Source of the DNA: Roseicyclus sp. | GTDB taxonomy: Bacteria > Pseudomonadota > Alphaproteobacteria > Rhodobacterales > Rhodobacteraceae | Assembly (NCBI RefSeq): GCF_018402035.1 | Contig: NZ_JAGYJN010000004.1 | Span: 248,001 to 312,000, forward strand | Length of the DNA: 64,000 bases | Direction of reading: 5' to 3' | In this document: one piece after another, positions 29,275 through 39,234 of the stretch | Position numbering within the stretch: position 1 is the first letter of the stretch | Layout of the letters: every line of letters begins with the position of its first letter | The notes under the pieces: generated by a model | What the model saw: only the letters and a program-made list of their open reading frames with translations | Database searches by the model: none | What the model was told of the DNA's origin: nothing | Translations under genes and position numbers: made by a program

Positions 29275-29688
29275 TTAGCCCTTGCGGATCGGCACGCCGT
29301 AAAGCTCGAGCTTATGGCCCTTGAGCCGATAGCCCAGCTTGGCGGCGATCTTTTCTTGCAGCGCCTCGATCTCGGGGTCGACGAATTCGATCACTTCACC
29401 GGAATGCATATCGATCAGATGGTCGTGGTGATCGCGCTCGGCATCCTCGTAGCGCGCGCGGCCATCGCCAAACTCTAACCGCTCCAGAATACCCGATTCC
29501 TCGAATAGTTTGACAGTGCGATAGACCGTGGCAATCGAGATGCGCGGATCGCGGGCGCTGGCGCGAATATAGAGCTCTTCCACATCGGGGTGGTCGGTGG
29601 CGGCCTCCAACACCTGTGCGATCACGCGGCGCTGTTCGGTCATGCGCAGGCCCTTGGCCTCACAGCGCGCCTCGATCGTGTCGTTCAT
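29275..29688 (-). CDS. fur: Fur family metalloregulator (Fur/Mur type)
   Basis: The 137-residue protein has the Fur winged helix (GLRMTEQRRVIAQVLE, PRISIATVYRTVKLFE) and the metal-binding stretch HHDHLIDMHSGEVIEFVDPE with the C-terminal KGHKLELYGVP. The ATG at 29688 is the family start. In Rhodobacterales orthologues of this type often act as manganese-uptake regulator Mur rather than iron Fur, so the metal is uncertain. It is divergent from an EamA gene. Confidence 0.88.
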   Translation of the reverse strand: MNDTIEARCEAKGLRMTEQRRVIAQVLEAATDHPDVEELYIRASARDPRISIATVYRTVKLFEESGILERLEFGDGRARYEDAERDHHDHLIDMHSGEVIEFVDPEIEALQEKIAAKLGYRLKGHKLELYGVPIRKG

Positions 29689-29790
29689 GCACAGCCCTCG
29701 GGGATTGCGGATCTCGGTGGATGGTTTACGGGATTTGTACGCGCGAGAAAAGACGCGACCGCCATGGCGGCGCGCGCAAGGGGACACGCC

Positions 29791-30681
29791 ATGCCGGCCA
29801 AGGACAGGATCGATGCCTTTGGGGCCGTGGCGCTGACGGGGTTCGCGGCATTGCTGGCGTTCAACCAAGTCGTGATCGCGGTGGTCAATGAGGGGCTTCA
29901 GCCGGTGTTTTTCGCGGCCTTGCGCTCGGCGGGTGGGCTGATTTGCCTCTTGGCATGGATGCGGGTCCGCGCCATCCCGCTCAGCCTGCCGCAAGGCACG
30001 GTTTTGCCGGGGCTGGCCATGGGGGCCTGTTTCGCGGTCGAGTTCATCTGTCTTTTCGTCGCGCTCGATCTGACCACGGTCACACGCTCGGCCATCATCT
30101 TTTATTCCATGCCACTTTGGCTGGCGCTGATCGGCCATGTCGTGATCCCGGGCGAGCGGATCACCGGGCAAAAAGGGGCAGGATTGCTGCTGGCTTTCGC
30201 GGGCGTTGTCTTGGCGCTGGTGCTGCGCGGCGGGTCAGAGGGGGCGGGATCGCTTATTGGCGATCTTTGCGCGCTTGTGGCGGCCATCGCATGGGCGGGG
30301 ATCGCGGTATTGGCCAAGGCCTCGCGCCTGCGCGATGTGCGCCCCGAGATGCAGCTGGTTTGGCAATTGGCGGTCTCGGTGCCGCTCTTGGCGGTGGCGG
30401 CTTTCGCTTTTGGGCCGTTTTTGCGCGACCCAAGTTGGATCCATTGGGCGGGGTTAGGGTTTCAGATCGTGGTGATCGTCTCGGCGGGGTTCTTGGCTTG
30501 GCTGTGGCTTTTGTCGATCTACCCCTCGGCGTCCGTTGCGGCGTTCAGCTTTTTGTCGCCTGTCTTCGGCGTGGGCTTGGGCTGGTTATTGCTGGGCGAA
30601 AGCGTCGGGGGCGGGATCTTGTTGGCCTTGGCGCTGGTGGTGGCGGGGCTGATCATGATCAACCGACCCGCGCGCGGCTGA
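29791..30681 (+). CDS. EamA family (DMT) transporter
   Basis: The ATG at 29791 (MPAKDRIDAFGAVAL) gives 296 residues with ten hydrophobic helices in two EamA repeats. Landmarks are FAALLAFNQVVIAVVNEGLQ, TRSAIIFYSMPLWLALI and SVAAFSFLSPVFGVGLGWLL. The substrate is unknown. It ends 12 bases before a perfect palindrome that separates it from convergent selO. Confidence 0.86.
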   Translation: MPAKDRIDAFGAVALTGFAALLAFNQVVIAVVNEGLQPVFFAALRSAGGLICLLAWMRVRAIPLSLPQGTVLPGLAMGACFAVEFICLFVALDLTTVTRSAIIFYSMPLWLALIGHVVIPGERITGQKGAGLLLAFAGVVLALVLRGGSEGAGSLIGDLCALVAAIAWAGIAVLAKASRLRDVRPEMQLVWQLAVSVPLLAVAAFAFGPFLRDPSWIHWAGLGFQIVVIVSAGFLAWLWLLSIYPSASVAAFSFLSPVFGVGLGWLLLGESVGGGILLALALVVAGLIMINRPARG

Positions 30682-30692
30682 TGGGGCGGGGT

Positions 30693-30716
30693 GCGATTAT
30701 TCGTACGAATAATCGC
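30693..30716. repeat. Perfect palindrome with TTCGTACGAA core, copy 1
   Basis: The arm GCGATTATTC, centre GTAC and the exact complementary arm form a 24-base palindrome. The identical 24-mer recurs at 40521. It lies between convergent genes, so a bidirectional terminator is likely. Confidence 0.85.
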
Positions 30717-30757
30717 GCACGCAGGCCCGATTTGCGCCTTTTTCGAACGATGAGGGC

Positions 30758-32200
30758 TCAGGTGCCACAGAAGGTGGCCGTGACGCGTTCGCCTTCGCTG
30801 GGCGGCTGTGCATATGCGGCCAAGGCTGGATCTTCGTCGTAGGGCATCGCCAATGCCGCCATGAGCCGTTCAAAAGCTGCAAAATCATCCGAAATCGCGG
30901 CTGCAATCGCTTCTTCGACGCGGTGATTGCGCGGGATGCGCGCGGGGTTGGCGCCCTGCATCGCCGCGATCCGGTCAACCGCGGCCCGCGGCTCTGTGGC
31001 AAGCCGTTCGTGCCAGCGCGCAAGCCACGGATCAAGGGCTGTAGGGTCGATGAGCTGATCGCGCGCGCTGCGCGGATCGGGGCCAGAGAGCGCGCGAAAC
31101 GTATTGGTGAAATCGGCACTATTCGCGGCCATGATCGCCAAAAGATCGCGCGCGAGCACGCCATCCCCCTCGGCCTGTGTGGCAAGGCCGAGCTTTGCGC
31201 GCAACACGCCGTCCCATGCTGCATCGAAGCGGTCCGAAAAGCCGTTGATCGCAGCGGTGAAGCTGTCGATCCCCGCCTCGCGGTCGGGGATCAGCGGCAA
31301 AAGTGCCGTGGCCAACTGCGCAAGGTTCCAGACTGCGATCTGGGGTTGGTTGGCATAGGCGTAGCGGCCGAACTGGTCGATCGAGGAAAACACCGTGTCG
31401 GGGTGGTATTCATCCATGAAGGCGCAGGGGCCGTAATCGATCGTCTCGCCCGACAACGTCATATTGTCGGTGTTCATCACGCCATGGATAAAGCCCAAGC
31501 CCATCCATTGCGCGATCAGCCGCGCCTGCGCGGCGATGACGGCATCGAGCAGGCCAAGGGGGCCGTCGGCGGCGGGATAGTGGCGCGCGATGGTGTAATC
31601 GCAGAGCGCCGCGAGCGCCTCGGTATCGCGGCGGGCGGCGAAATACTGGAAGGTGCCGATCCGGATGTGGGAGGCGGCCACGCGGGTGAAAACCGCGCCG
31701 GGCAAGGCGCGCTCGCGCAGCACGATCTCGCCCGTCGTGACGGCGGCCAGCGCGCGGGTCGTGGGCACGCCCAAAGCCGCCATCGCCTCGGAGATGATAT
31801 ACTCGCGCAAGACCGGCCCCAATGCTGCGCGCCCATCGCCCATGCGGCTATAAGGCGTGCGCCCCGATCCTTTGAGCTGAATATCAAAGCGCGCACCATC
31901 GGGGGCCAGAACCTCGCCCAAAAGGATGGCACGCCCATCGCCCAGTTGCGGCGACCAGCCGCCGAACTGGTGGCCGGCATAGACTTGGGCCAAGGGATCG
32001 GCCCCGTGGGGCAGGGCGTTGCCCGAAAAAATCTGGGCGATCTCGGCTGCATCATCGGGCAGGGTGATGCCCAAACGGGCCGCAAGCGCATGATTGACCG
32101 CAATCAGCCGCGGGGCTGCAACCGTGGCAGGGGCTTGCCGCGTGAAGAAACGCTCGGGCAGGCGTGCGTAGCTGCAGTCGAAGGGGAATTGTGCGGTCAT
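30758..32200 (-). CDS. selO: Protein adenylyltransferase SelO
   Basis: SelO is a pseudokinase that transfers AMP from ATP to protein Ser/Thr/Tyr residues. The 480-residue protein shows [20 protein letters not shown] near residue 90, [20 protein letters not shown] and the [20 protein letters not shown] catalytic region. The C-terminus ends without the usual Cys-rich tail (…[11 protein letters not shown]), which includes a single Cys, as in bacterial SelO. No partner genes stand out. Confidence 0.93.
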   Translation of the reverse strand: MTAQFPFDCSYARLPERFFTRQAPATVAAPRLIAVNHALAARLGITLPDDAAEIAQIFSGNALPHGADPLAQVYAGHQFGGWSPQLGDGRAILLGEVLAPDGARFDIQLKGSGRTPYSRMGDGRAALGPVLREYIISEAMAALGVPTTRALAAVTTGEIVLRERALPGAVFTRVAASHIRIGTFQYFAARRDTEALAALCDYTIARHYPAADGPLGLLDAVIAAQARLIAQWMGLGFIHGVMNTDNMTLSGETIDYGPCAFMDEYHPDTVFSSIDQFGRYAYANQPQIAVWNLAQLATALLPLIPDREAGIDSFTAAINGFSDRFDAAWDGVLRAKLGLATQAEGDGVLARDLLAIMAANSADFTNTFRALSGPDPRSARDQLIDPTALDPWLARWHERLATEPRAAVDRIAAMQGANPARIPRNHRVEEAIAAAISDDFAAFERLMAALAMPYDEDPALAAYAQPPSEGERVTATFCGT

Positions 32201-32252
32201 GGGCTATCCTTTGGCCAAGCACGATAGGCGCGATCAGCCTTGAGGGAAAGGG

Positions 32253-33191
32253 TCAGAGCCGCGCGAGGCGTTGGGTGAGCAGCGCATAAAAACCCGCCGC
32301 ATCGACATCACCCATGAAGATCGCATTCTTGGGCCGCTTGGTCACACCCCACCAATCGGCGACCGTCATGCCGCGCGTGAGCGCTGAGGTGGTCTCGATC
32401 TCGACATTGATATGTCGGCCGGTGAAAAGCGCAGGCGCCAAGAGATAGGCGATGACGCAGGGGTCATGCAGCGGCGCGCCCTCGGCCCCATATTTCGCCA
32501 TGTCGAAGCGCTCGAAGAAATCGGTCCATGAGGCCACGGCATGGGCCACGGGGCTGCCTATGGCGCGGATCGCGTCGATCCTTGGCCGGGTAGTCAGCAC
32601 CTTATGGGTGACATCAAGTGGCATAACCACGAGCGGCACGCCGGATTGAAACACGATTTCAGCAGCTTCCGGGTCGACATAGATGTTGAATTCGGCAGCA
32701 GGCGTGATGTTGCCCACTTCGAAATAGGCGCCGCCCATCAAGACGATCTTGTTCACGCGGGCCATGATGTCGGGGGCGTGGGTGAAGGCTGTGGCGATAT
32801 TGGTCAGCGGGCCGAGTGGGCAGAGCGTAACACTGCCCGGTGCTTCCGCGCGCAGCGTGTCGATGATGAAATCGACCGCGTGCCTGTCTTGCAGCGGCAT
32901 GGTGGGATCGGGCAGCGCGATGCCATCAAGCCCGGTCTTGCCATGCACATGCTCGGCGGTGACAAGCGGCTGCACCAACGGCCTGTCACAGCCTGCAAAG
33001 ACCGCGATATCGGGCCGCCCCGCCAATTCGCAGATGATGCGCGCATTCTTCTCCGTCAGCGCAAGCGGCACATTGCCCGCGACCGTGGTGATGCCCAGCA
33101 CCGCGATTTCATCTGGGCTGGCCAAGGCCAAAAGGATCGCCACGGCGTCGTCTTGGCCGGGGTCCGTGTCGATGATGATCTTGGCTGTCAT
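32253..33191 (-). CDS. Inosine-uridine preferring nucleoside hydrolase
   Basis: This hydrolyses ribonucleosides to base and ribose. The Ca-binding start DTDPGQDDAVAILLALA is the family signature, and the later VHGKTGLDGI, LCPLGPLTNIA and AEFNIYVDPEAAEIVF are typical. Length 312 is normal. No dedicated nucleoside transporter is beside it. The stop lies 52 bases from selO on the same strand. Confidence 0.92.
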   Translation of the reverse strand: MTAKIIIDTDPGQDDAVAILLALASPDEIAVLGITTVAGNVPLALTEKNARIICELAGRPDIAVFAGCDRPLVQPLVTAEHVHGKTGLDGIALPDPTMPLQDRHAVDFIIDTLRAEAPGSVTLCPLGPLTNIATAFTHAPDIMARVNKIVLMGGAYFEVGNITPAAEFNIYVDPEAAEIVFQSGVPLVVMPLDVTHKVLTTRPRIDAIRAIGSPVAHAVASWTDFFERFDMAKYGAEGAPLHDPCVIAYLLAPALFTGRHINVEIETTSALTRGMTVADWWGVTKRPKNAIFMGDVDAAGFYALLTQRLARL

Positions 33192-33250
33192 TTTGCCTTG
33201 CTCCGCAGGTTGCGGCAGGTTTCACCGAAGGGGCAGAAACTTCAATGCCT

Positions 33251-33279
33251 CCGGCGGGGATATTTATGAAACGAAGAAG
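33251..33279 (+). repeat. Dispersed intergenic element, copy C
   Basis: CCGGCGGGGATATTTATGA and AACGAAGAAG match copies A and E. Here both flanking genes (nucleoside hydrolase and gltA) are on the other strand, so the motif runs against transcription. Confidence 0.75.
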
Positions 33280-33292
33280 GGCTTAGAAGCAC

Positions 33293-33329
33293 AAAGGCCG
33301 CCCGGTGGGGCGGCCTTTGGTTGGTTTTT
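33293..33329. terminator. Intrinsic terminator at the gltA 3' end
   Basis: The stem AAAGGCCGCCC / GGGCGGCCTTT is followed on the plus strand by a GGTTGGTTTTT tail. It lies 10 bases after the gltA stop. Confidence 0.75.
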
Positions 33330-33338
33330 GCGCCGGGT

Positions 33339-34634
33339 TCAGCGGTTCTCGATCTCGACATAGTCGCGCAGCGTCTCGCCCATATAAAGCTGACGCGGGC
33401 GGCCGATCTTCATCGCGGGATCGGCAAGCTGTTCTTTCCACTGCGAAATCCAGCCGACCGTGCGCGAGACGGCGAAGATCGGCGTGAACATCGCGGTGGG
33501 GAAACCCATCGCCTCGAGGATGATGCCGGAATAGAAATCGACATTTGGGAAGAGCTTTTTTTCGATGAAATACTCGTCTTGCACCGCGATACGCTCCAAC
33601 TCCTTGGCGATCTGGAGGAGCGGGTTGTTTTCCACGCCCAAGAGATCGAGCACCTCATCGGCGGATTTCTTCATCACCGTCGCGCGGGGGTCGAAGTTTT
33701 TATAGACGCGGTGACCAAAGCCCATCAGGCGGAAGGGGTCGTTCTTGTCCTTGGCGCGCGCGATGAATTCGGGGATGCGCGCGGGATGGCCGATTTCCTT
33801 GAGCATCTCGAGGCAGGCTTGGTTGGCACCGCCATGGGCCGGACCCCAAAGGCAGGCGATGCCAGCGGCGATACAGGCGAAGGGATTGGCACCTGAGGAA
33901 GAGGCCAGACGCACCGTCGAGGTGGAGGCGTTTTGCTCATGGTCAGCATGCAGCGTGAAGATGCGGTCCATCGCGCGGGCCAGAACCGGGTCGACGACGT
34001 AATCCTCGGCAGGCACCGCAAAGCACATGCGCAGGAAATTCGAGGCGTAATCCAGATCGTTGCGCGGATAAACGAAGGGCTGACCGATCGAATATTTATA
34101 GGCCATGGCCGCGATAGTCGGCATCTTGGCGATCAGGCGGTGGGATGCGATCTCGCGCTGGTGGGCGTCGTTGATGTCGGTGCTGTCGTGATAGAAGGCC
34201 GACATGGCGCCCACGACGCCGACCATGGTGGCCATCGGATGCGCATCGCGGCGGAAGCCACGGAAGAAATTGTGCATCTGTTCGTGGATCATCGTGTGAC
34301 GCGTGATCGTGGTTTCGAACTTTTCCAGCTCGGCTGCCGAGGGCAGTTCGCCGTAAAGCAGCAGGTAGCAAACCTCGAGGTAATGGGATTTCTCGGCCAG
34401 CTGGTCGATGGGATAGCCGCGGTGCATCAACTCGCCCTTGTCACCATCGATGAAAGTGATGGCGCTGTCGCAGGCAGAGGTCGAGGTGAAGCCCGGATCA
34501 TGGGTGAACACGCCCGCTTGCGCATAGAGCTTGGTGATGTCGATGACATCGGGCCCAGCGGTCGGCGAGTGGATCGGCAATTCATAGGTCTTGCCATCGA
34601 TCGTCAGGCTGGCGGTGCGTGTCGGATGTGCCAT
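33339..34634 (-). CDS. gltA: Citrate synthase
   Basis: This is the TCA cycle entry enzyme condensing oxaloacetate with acetyl-CoA. The 431-residue type II (hexameric) enzyme has catalytic His in [16 protein letters not shown] and [13 protein letters not shown] and Asp in [11 protein letters not shown]-adjacent [12 protein letters not shown]. The N-terminal extension ([13 protein letters not shown]) is typical of Gram-negative forms. It is separated from gltX by about 110 bases containing its promoter. Confidence 0.97.
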   Translation of the reverse strand: MAHPTRTASLTIDGKTYELPIHSPTAGPDVIDITKLYAQAGVFTHDPGFTSTSACDSAITFIDGDKGELMHRGYPIDQLAEKSHYLEVCYLLLYGELPSAAELEKFETTITRHTMIHEQMHNFFRGFRRDAHPMATMVGVVGAMSAFYHDSTDINDAHQREIASHRLIAKMPTIAAMAYKYSIGQPFVYPRNDLDYASNFLRMCFAVPAEDYVVDPVLARAMDRIFTLHADHEQNASTSTVRLASSSGANPFACIAAGIACLWGPAHGGANQACLEMLKEIGHPARIPEFIARAKDKNDPFRLMGFGHRVYKNFDPRATVMKKSADEVLDLLGVENNPLLQIAKELERIAVQDEYFIEKKLFPNVDFYSGIILEAMGFPTAMFTPIFAVSRTVGWISQWKEQLADPAMKIGRPRQLYMGETLRDYVEIENR

Positions 34635-34742
34635 GGTCGTCCCCTTTTCATCGTGGCCGGGCGCAGACCAACGGGCCGCACACGGAGAAATCGGATGCCG
34701 ATCTTGCGAACGGTCCCCTTTGGTCTTGTGCCGCCCGCCGAT

Positions 34743-36158
34743 TTAGCCGTCGCGGGTGGCTGCCTCGGTCAGCCGTGCAAGGGTTTCCTCGCGGCCGATG
34801 ACGAGCATCATGTCGAAGACGCTGGGCGTTACGCTGCGCCCGGCAAGGGCGGCCCTGAGCGGGCCTGCGAGCTTGCCGAATTTGAGCCCATGCGCCTCGG
34901 CACCTTGGGCGAGCGTCGTCTCTAGCGTGTCACGTTCCCAGCTAGCATTCTGCAACTGCGACGTCAATTCAAGCAGTATACCACGGGATACCGGGTCGAG
35001 ATGGGCCGCCGCCGCCGCATCGGGGATAATGGGGCGCGCAGCCAATGCAAATTGGCCTTTTTCCAAAATCTCGGGCAAGGATTTCGCCCGATCCTTGAGG
35101 CAATACATCGCATGGGCGAGCAGATCATGCTGCGCTTGCGAAAGGGCGGGCTGGCCGGTGAGGGCAAGATAGCCCGTGATCTCATCCATCAGCGCGCTGT
35201 CATCCATCTGGGCGATATGCCAGCCCGCGACGCTTTCGAGTTTCTTCAGGTCAAGACGGGCAGGCGCGCGCCCGATCCCGCCCAGATCGAACCATGCCAG
35301 CGCTTGGGCGTCGGTGAACAGCTCGTCGTCGCCATGGCTCCAACCCAGCCTTGTCAGGTAGTTGCGCATCGCCGCTGCGGGCACGCCCATTTCGGCATAT
35401 TCCATCACCCCGGTCGCGCCGTGGCGCTTGGACAGTTTCTTGCCATCGGGGCCGTGGATGAGCGGGATATGCGCCCAAACCGGCTCGGCCCAGCCCATGG
35501 CGCGGTAAATCTGCGCTTGGCGCGCGGCATTGTTGAGATGGTCATCGCCCCGGATCACATGGGTGACACCCATGTCGACATCATCGACCACCACGGCCAG
35601 CATATAGGTGGGCGTGCCATCCGAGCGCAGCATGACCATATCGTCGAGCTGGTCGTTGCGGAAGGTGACCGTACCCTGCACCGCATCGTTGATCACCGTC
35701 TCACCGTCGCGCGGCGCCTTGAGGCGGATTGCAAAAGGCGCATCGGGGTGCGTGGCGTCAGCGGCGTCGCGCCATGGGCTATGATAAAGGGTCGAGCGCC
35801 CCGCGGCGCGGGCTGCCTCACGAAAGGCTTCGATCTCGTCTTGGGGGGCGAAGCATTTATAGGCATGGCCGCGGGCCAGCATCTCATGGGCGACCTCGGC
35901 ATGGCGGGGGACGCGGGCGAATTGGCTGACGGCCTCACCATCCCAATCAAGCCCAAGCCAGCGCATGCCGTCGAGAATGGCCTCGGTCGCCTCAGGGGTC
36001 GAGCGGGCGCGGTCGGTATCTTCGATCCGGAGCAGGAATCGGCCACCGCGCGCGCGGGCATAAAGCCAGTTGAACAGCGCGGTGCGCGCGGTGCCGATAT
36101 GCATGATGCCCGTGGGCGAGGGGGCGATGCGGGTCACGATCTGTTGCGGCTGGGCCAT
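34743..36158 (-). CDS. gltX: Glutamyl-tRNA synthetase
   Basis: This class I synthetase charges tRNA-Glu. Motifs are HIGH-type [20 protein letters not shown] and KMSKS-type [13 protein letters not shown]. Length 471 is normal, with a C-terminal anticodon-binding helical domain. It starts 66 bases from the divergent comEC start, a pairing conserved in Rhodobacterales. A second GltX copy, common in this group, would be elsewhere. Confidence 0.96.
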   Translation of the reverse strand: MAQPQQIVTRIAPSPTGIMHIGTARTALFNWLYARARGGRFLLRIEDTDRARSTPEATEAILDGMRWLGLDWDGEAVSQFARVPRHAEVAHEMLARGHAYKCFAPQDEIEAFREAARAAGRSTLYHSPWRDAADATHPDAPFAIRLKAPRDGETVINDAVQGTVTFRNDQLDDMVMLRSDGTPTYMLAVVVDDVDMGVTHVIRGDDHLNNAARQAQIYRAMGWAEPVWAHIPLIHGPDGKKLSKRHGATGVMEYAEMGVPAAAMRNYLTRLGWSHGDDELFTDAQALAWFDLGGIGRAPARLDLKKLESVAGWHIAQMDDSALMDEITGYLALTGQPALSQAQHDLLAHAMYCLKDRAKSLPEILEKGQFALAARPIIPDAAAAAHLDPVSRGILLELTSQLQNASWERDTLETTLAQGAEAHGLKFGKLAGPLRAALAGRSVTPSVFDMMLVIGREETLARLTEAATRDG

Positions 36159-36223
36159 CTTGTTCCTTTTCGCGCCTGACGCGGGCTTGCAGGGCCGCGC
36201 ATGGCGTTAACCAGTTGGAAACC

Positions 36224-38467
36224 ATGTCGGGGCTAGGCTCGGGCACGGGTTTACGCATCACAAGGGGCGCTGACAAGGCGGTGACCGATCTGGGCGATAT
36301 CGCGCCCCCGCAGCGGTGGGGGCCATGGGCCGTTGCGCGCGCCTTGGGCGGGCTATCGGTGGGCTGGGCCGGGCAGCGCGGGGCCTTGATGCCGTGGTCG
36401 GCGGTCATGCTGGGGCTTGGCGTCGCCCTCTACTTTGCCCTGCCGTGGGAGCCAAGCCGCGCAGGTTTTGCCGCCACGGCCCTTGTCATGATCTTGGCGG
36501 TGGCAAGCGCGATCCGCTGGCGGGCAGGGATCGGGCCGCTTTTTGTCGGCGTGGCGATGATGGCCTTGGGTGTGCTGGCGGCGGGTTATCGCAGCCATAG
36601 CTTGGCCCAGCCGGTGCTCACCTTTCGCTACTATGGCCCGATCGAGGGGCGGGTGGTCGGCATCGACCGCTCTAGCACGGACGCCGTGCGGCTGACGCTC
36701 GATCAGGTCAGGCTTGATGATCTGCCGCCTGCGCGCACGCCCCATCGCGTACGCGTCTCGCTCCATGGTGATGCCGGTGCAAAGGCCCCGCCGCCCGGTG
36801 CGGTCATCATGCTGACCGGCCATCTCTCGGCCCCCGCCGGTGCGGCCGAACCGGGCGGCTTTGATTTTCAGCATTATGCGTATTTCCTGTCGCTGGGTGG
36901 TGTTGGCTATACCCGCAGCCCGGTGGTGCTTTTGGCGCGGCCTGATCCGACCGAGGGGCGGCTTTTTGCCTTGCGCATGCGGATCTCGGCCGAAATCCAG
37001 ATGCGGATCGCGGGTCAACCGGGGGCTTTTGCCGCCGCTGTGCTGACCGGGGATCGCTCGGGGCTGGAGGCGGGGCCGACACAGGCGATGCGGGACGCCA
37101 ATATCGCCCATCTCTTGGCCATTTCCGGGCTGCATATGGGGCTATTGACGGGTTTTGTGTACGCCGCATTGCGTTTTCTCTTGGCGTTGATCCCGGTTCT
37201 GGCGCTGCGTTATCCGATCCGCAAATGGGCGGCCTTGGGCGCGCTATGTGTGGGCGCGTTCTATCTTGCGCTTTCGGGGGGGAATGTCGCGACGGAACGC
37301 GCCTTTATCCAAGTGGCGGTGATGTTTGCGGCCGTGATGCTGGACAGGCGCGCGATCACCATGCGGTCGGTCGCGATGGCCGCAATCGTGGTGCTGCTCA
37401 ACCGGCCCGAAACGCTGTTGTCACCGGGGTTTCAGATGTCATTTGCTGCAACAGCGGCCCTTGTCGGTGCTTTTGCAGCGTTGCGTGGCTGGCCCACAGG
37501 CATGGCTGTGCCGAGCTGGGCAAAGGGGGCTTTTGCGGTGGTCGTATCCTCCGTCGTGGCGGGGGCGGCAACGGCCCCTTTTGCGGCGGCGCATTTCAAC
37601 CAGATTGCCGCCTATGGGCTGATCGCAAATCTGCTGAGCGTGCCGGTGATGGGCAGCATCATCATGCCCGGCGCGGTGATCGCGGCCTTGCTGACGCCCA
37701 TTGGTCTGGCGGCCCCGGTTTGGGCAGTGTTGGAGTGGGGGTTGATCTGGATCTTGGCCGTGGCCGAGGTGATCGCCGCATGGCCCGGTGCGGTGCGCCC
37801 GGTGCAGACGCCGCCGGTTTGGATGTTGGGGGCGGTCACGCTGGCCGCGATATGGGTCTTGTTGTGGCAGGGGCCATTGCGTTGGCTGGGCGTTTTGCCA
37901 TTGGCCATGGCGCTTGGCCTGTGGAACAGCGCGGCGCGGCCTGCCATCTTGATCGCGGATACGGGCGGTCTGGTCGGCGTCATGGCCGACGGCGCGCGTG
38001 CGCTCAGCCGGGCGCGCGGCGATGGCTTCGTGGCCGGTGTCTGGCTTGAGAATGATGGTGACCGCGCAGACCAAGCCGCCGCTGCCGCCCGCCCGCTCTG
38101 GCAGGCAGAGGGCGAGGGGATGGCGGCCCAGATCGACGGGCTGCGCCTATGGCATGGTTCGGGCCAGCGCGCGCTTGCCCAAGCGCAAAGCGCCTGCGCC
38201 AACTACGATATTGTCATCCTTGGCCAACCCGCCCCTGCAGCACTGACCCACGCGCGGGTGGAACTGGCACCGCCGTATCACGCGGGCCAAGCCCTGTTGC
38301 CGCTGTCGGATGCGCATTGCCTGCTTTTCGATGGGCCAAGCCTTGCCTTGTCGGGCGCGCTGGCGCTCACGCCGGCCGAGGGGGCGGTGATCGTCACCAG
38401 CGCAGCCATGGGCCAAGGTGCGCGACCTTGGTCACCGCCCACACGGCAGGGCGCGCGCGCTCAATAG
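36224..38467 (+). CDS. comEC: ComEC/Rec2 family DNA-uptake channel, no metal-dependent C-terminal domain
   Basis: The inner-membrane ComEC channel would take in single-stranded DNA in natural transformation. The start is the ATG at 36224, giving 747 residues. The N-terminal DUF4131/OB region is about residues 60-230 and the competence domain ([20 protein letters not shown], then ten or so helices) is about 240-550. In the C-terminal 200 residues the metallo-beta-lactamase signature HxHxDH found in Bacillus ComEC is absent; only a degenerate stretch ([14 protein letters not shown]) remains. It is convergent with lexA, overlapping by seven bases. Confidence 0.88.
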   Translation: MSGLGSGTGLRITRGADKAVTDLGDIAPPQRWGPWAVARALGGLSVGWAGQRGALMPWSAVMLGLGVALYFALPWEPSRAGFAATALVMILAVASAIRWRAGIGPLFVGVAMMALGVLAAGYRSHSLAQPVLTFRYYGPIEGRVVGIDRSSTDAVRLTLDQVRLDDLPPARTPHRVRVSLHGDAGAKAPPPGAVIMLTGHLSAPAGAAEPGGFDFQHYAYFLSLGGVGYTRSPVVLLARPDPTEGRLFALRMRISAEIQMRIAGQPGAFAAAVLTGDRSGLEAGPTQAMRDANIAHLLAISGLHMGLLTGFVYAALRFLLALIPVLALRYPIRKWAALGALCVGAFYLALSGGNVATERAFIQVAVMFAAVMLDRRAITMRSVAMAAIVVLLNRPETLLSPGFQMSFAATAALVGAFAALRGWPTGMAVPSWAKGAFAVVVSSVVAGAATAPFAAAHFNQIAAYGLIANLLSVPVMGSIIMPGAVIAALLTPIGLAAPVWAVLEWGLIWILAVAEVIAAWPGAVRPVQTPPVWMLGAVTLAAIWVLLWQGPLRWLGVLPLAMALGLWNSAARPAILIADTGGLVGVMADGARALSRARGDGFVAGVWLENDGDRADQAAAAARPLWQAEGEGMAAQIDGLRLWHGSGQRALAQAQSACANYDIVILGQPAPAALTHARVELAPPYHAGQALLPLSDAHCLLFDGPSLALSGALALTPAEGAVIVTSAAMGQGARPWSPPTRQGARAQ

Positions 38468-39144
38468 CTGCGGATCAGACCGACAAGCTTGCCCTGCACG
38501 CTGACCTGATCCTCGCGGAAAACGCGGGTTTCATAGGCGGGATTTGCCGCCTCTAGCGCGATCATGCCTGCCTTGCGGCGGAGCCGCTTCAGCGTCGCCT
38601 CGTGACCTTCGACAAGGGCCACGACGATATCGCCATTCTGCGCCACCGCACCATCCTCGATCACGACGATATCACCATCATTGATCCCCGCCTCGATCAT
38701 CGAGTCGCCCTTGACCTCGAGCGCGTAATGGTTGCGCCCCGTGCGTAGCATTTGCTGGGGGACCGCGACATGGCTTGCCACCTCCGAGATCGCCTCGATG
38801 GGAGTGCCTGCGGCAATGCGGCCCATGACCGGCAATTCCATAGCGGCGGCTGTGACCGGCATGGCGCCACGGGGCGGATCGACCCGGTCACCCTTGATCA
38901 CGCGGGGCGCAAAGCCCGATTTTTCCATCGCCTCGGGCATTTTGAGGATTTCGACCGCGCGCGCGCGATGGGCCAAGCGCCGGATAAAGCCGCGCTCCTC
39001 CAAAGCGGTGATCAGCCGGTGAATGCCCGATTTCGAGCGCAGATCCAGCGCATCTTTCATCTCGTCGAAAGAAGGGGGGACACCGTCGCGCTGCACGCGC
39101 GCATGGATGAATTCCAAAAGATCACGCTGCTTGCGGGTCAGCAT
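38461..39144 (-). CDS. lexA: SOS repressor LexA
   Basis: LexA represses DNA-damage genes and self-cleaves when RecA is activated. The 227-residue protein has the N-terminal winged HTH ([20 protein letters not shown]), the Ala-Gly cleavage pair in [11 protein letters not shown] (about residue 112), the catalytic Ser in GDSMIEAG and Lys in [10 protein letters not shown] perfect LexA box (GTTC-N7-GTTC) lies 47 bases upstream, so it is autorepressed. It follows moeA in the same direction. Confidence 0.97.
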   Translation of the reverse strand: MLTRKQRDLLEFIHARVQRDGVPPSFDEMKDALDLRSKSGIHRLITALEERGFIRRLAHRARAVEILKMPEAMEKSGFAPRVIKGDRVDPPRGAMPVTAAAMELPVMGRIAAGTPIEAISEVASHVAVPQQMLRTGRNHYALEVKGDSMIEAGINDGDIVVIEDGAVAQNGDIVVALVEGHEATLKRLRRKAGMIALEAANPAYETRVFREDQVSVQGKLVGLIRSY

Positions 39145-39190
39145 CGGCTCATACTCCTCGCTTGGGTGATGCGGCGCGTGCCGCGACCAT

Positions 39191-39205
39191 GTTCGGTTTA
39201 TGTTC
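39191..39205. promoter_or_regulatory. LexA (SOS) box, alphaproteobacterial type
   Basis: The sequence GTTCGGTTTATGTTC fits GTTC-N7-GTTC exactly, the LexA operator described for Alphaproteobacteria. It lies 47 bases ahead of the lexA ATG, in the gap between moeA and lexA, giving lexA its own regulated promoter inside the longer gene string. Confidence 0.9.
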
Positions 39206-39234
39206 TACCCCTGTTCCCGCTCCGTGTCAACGAA

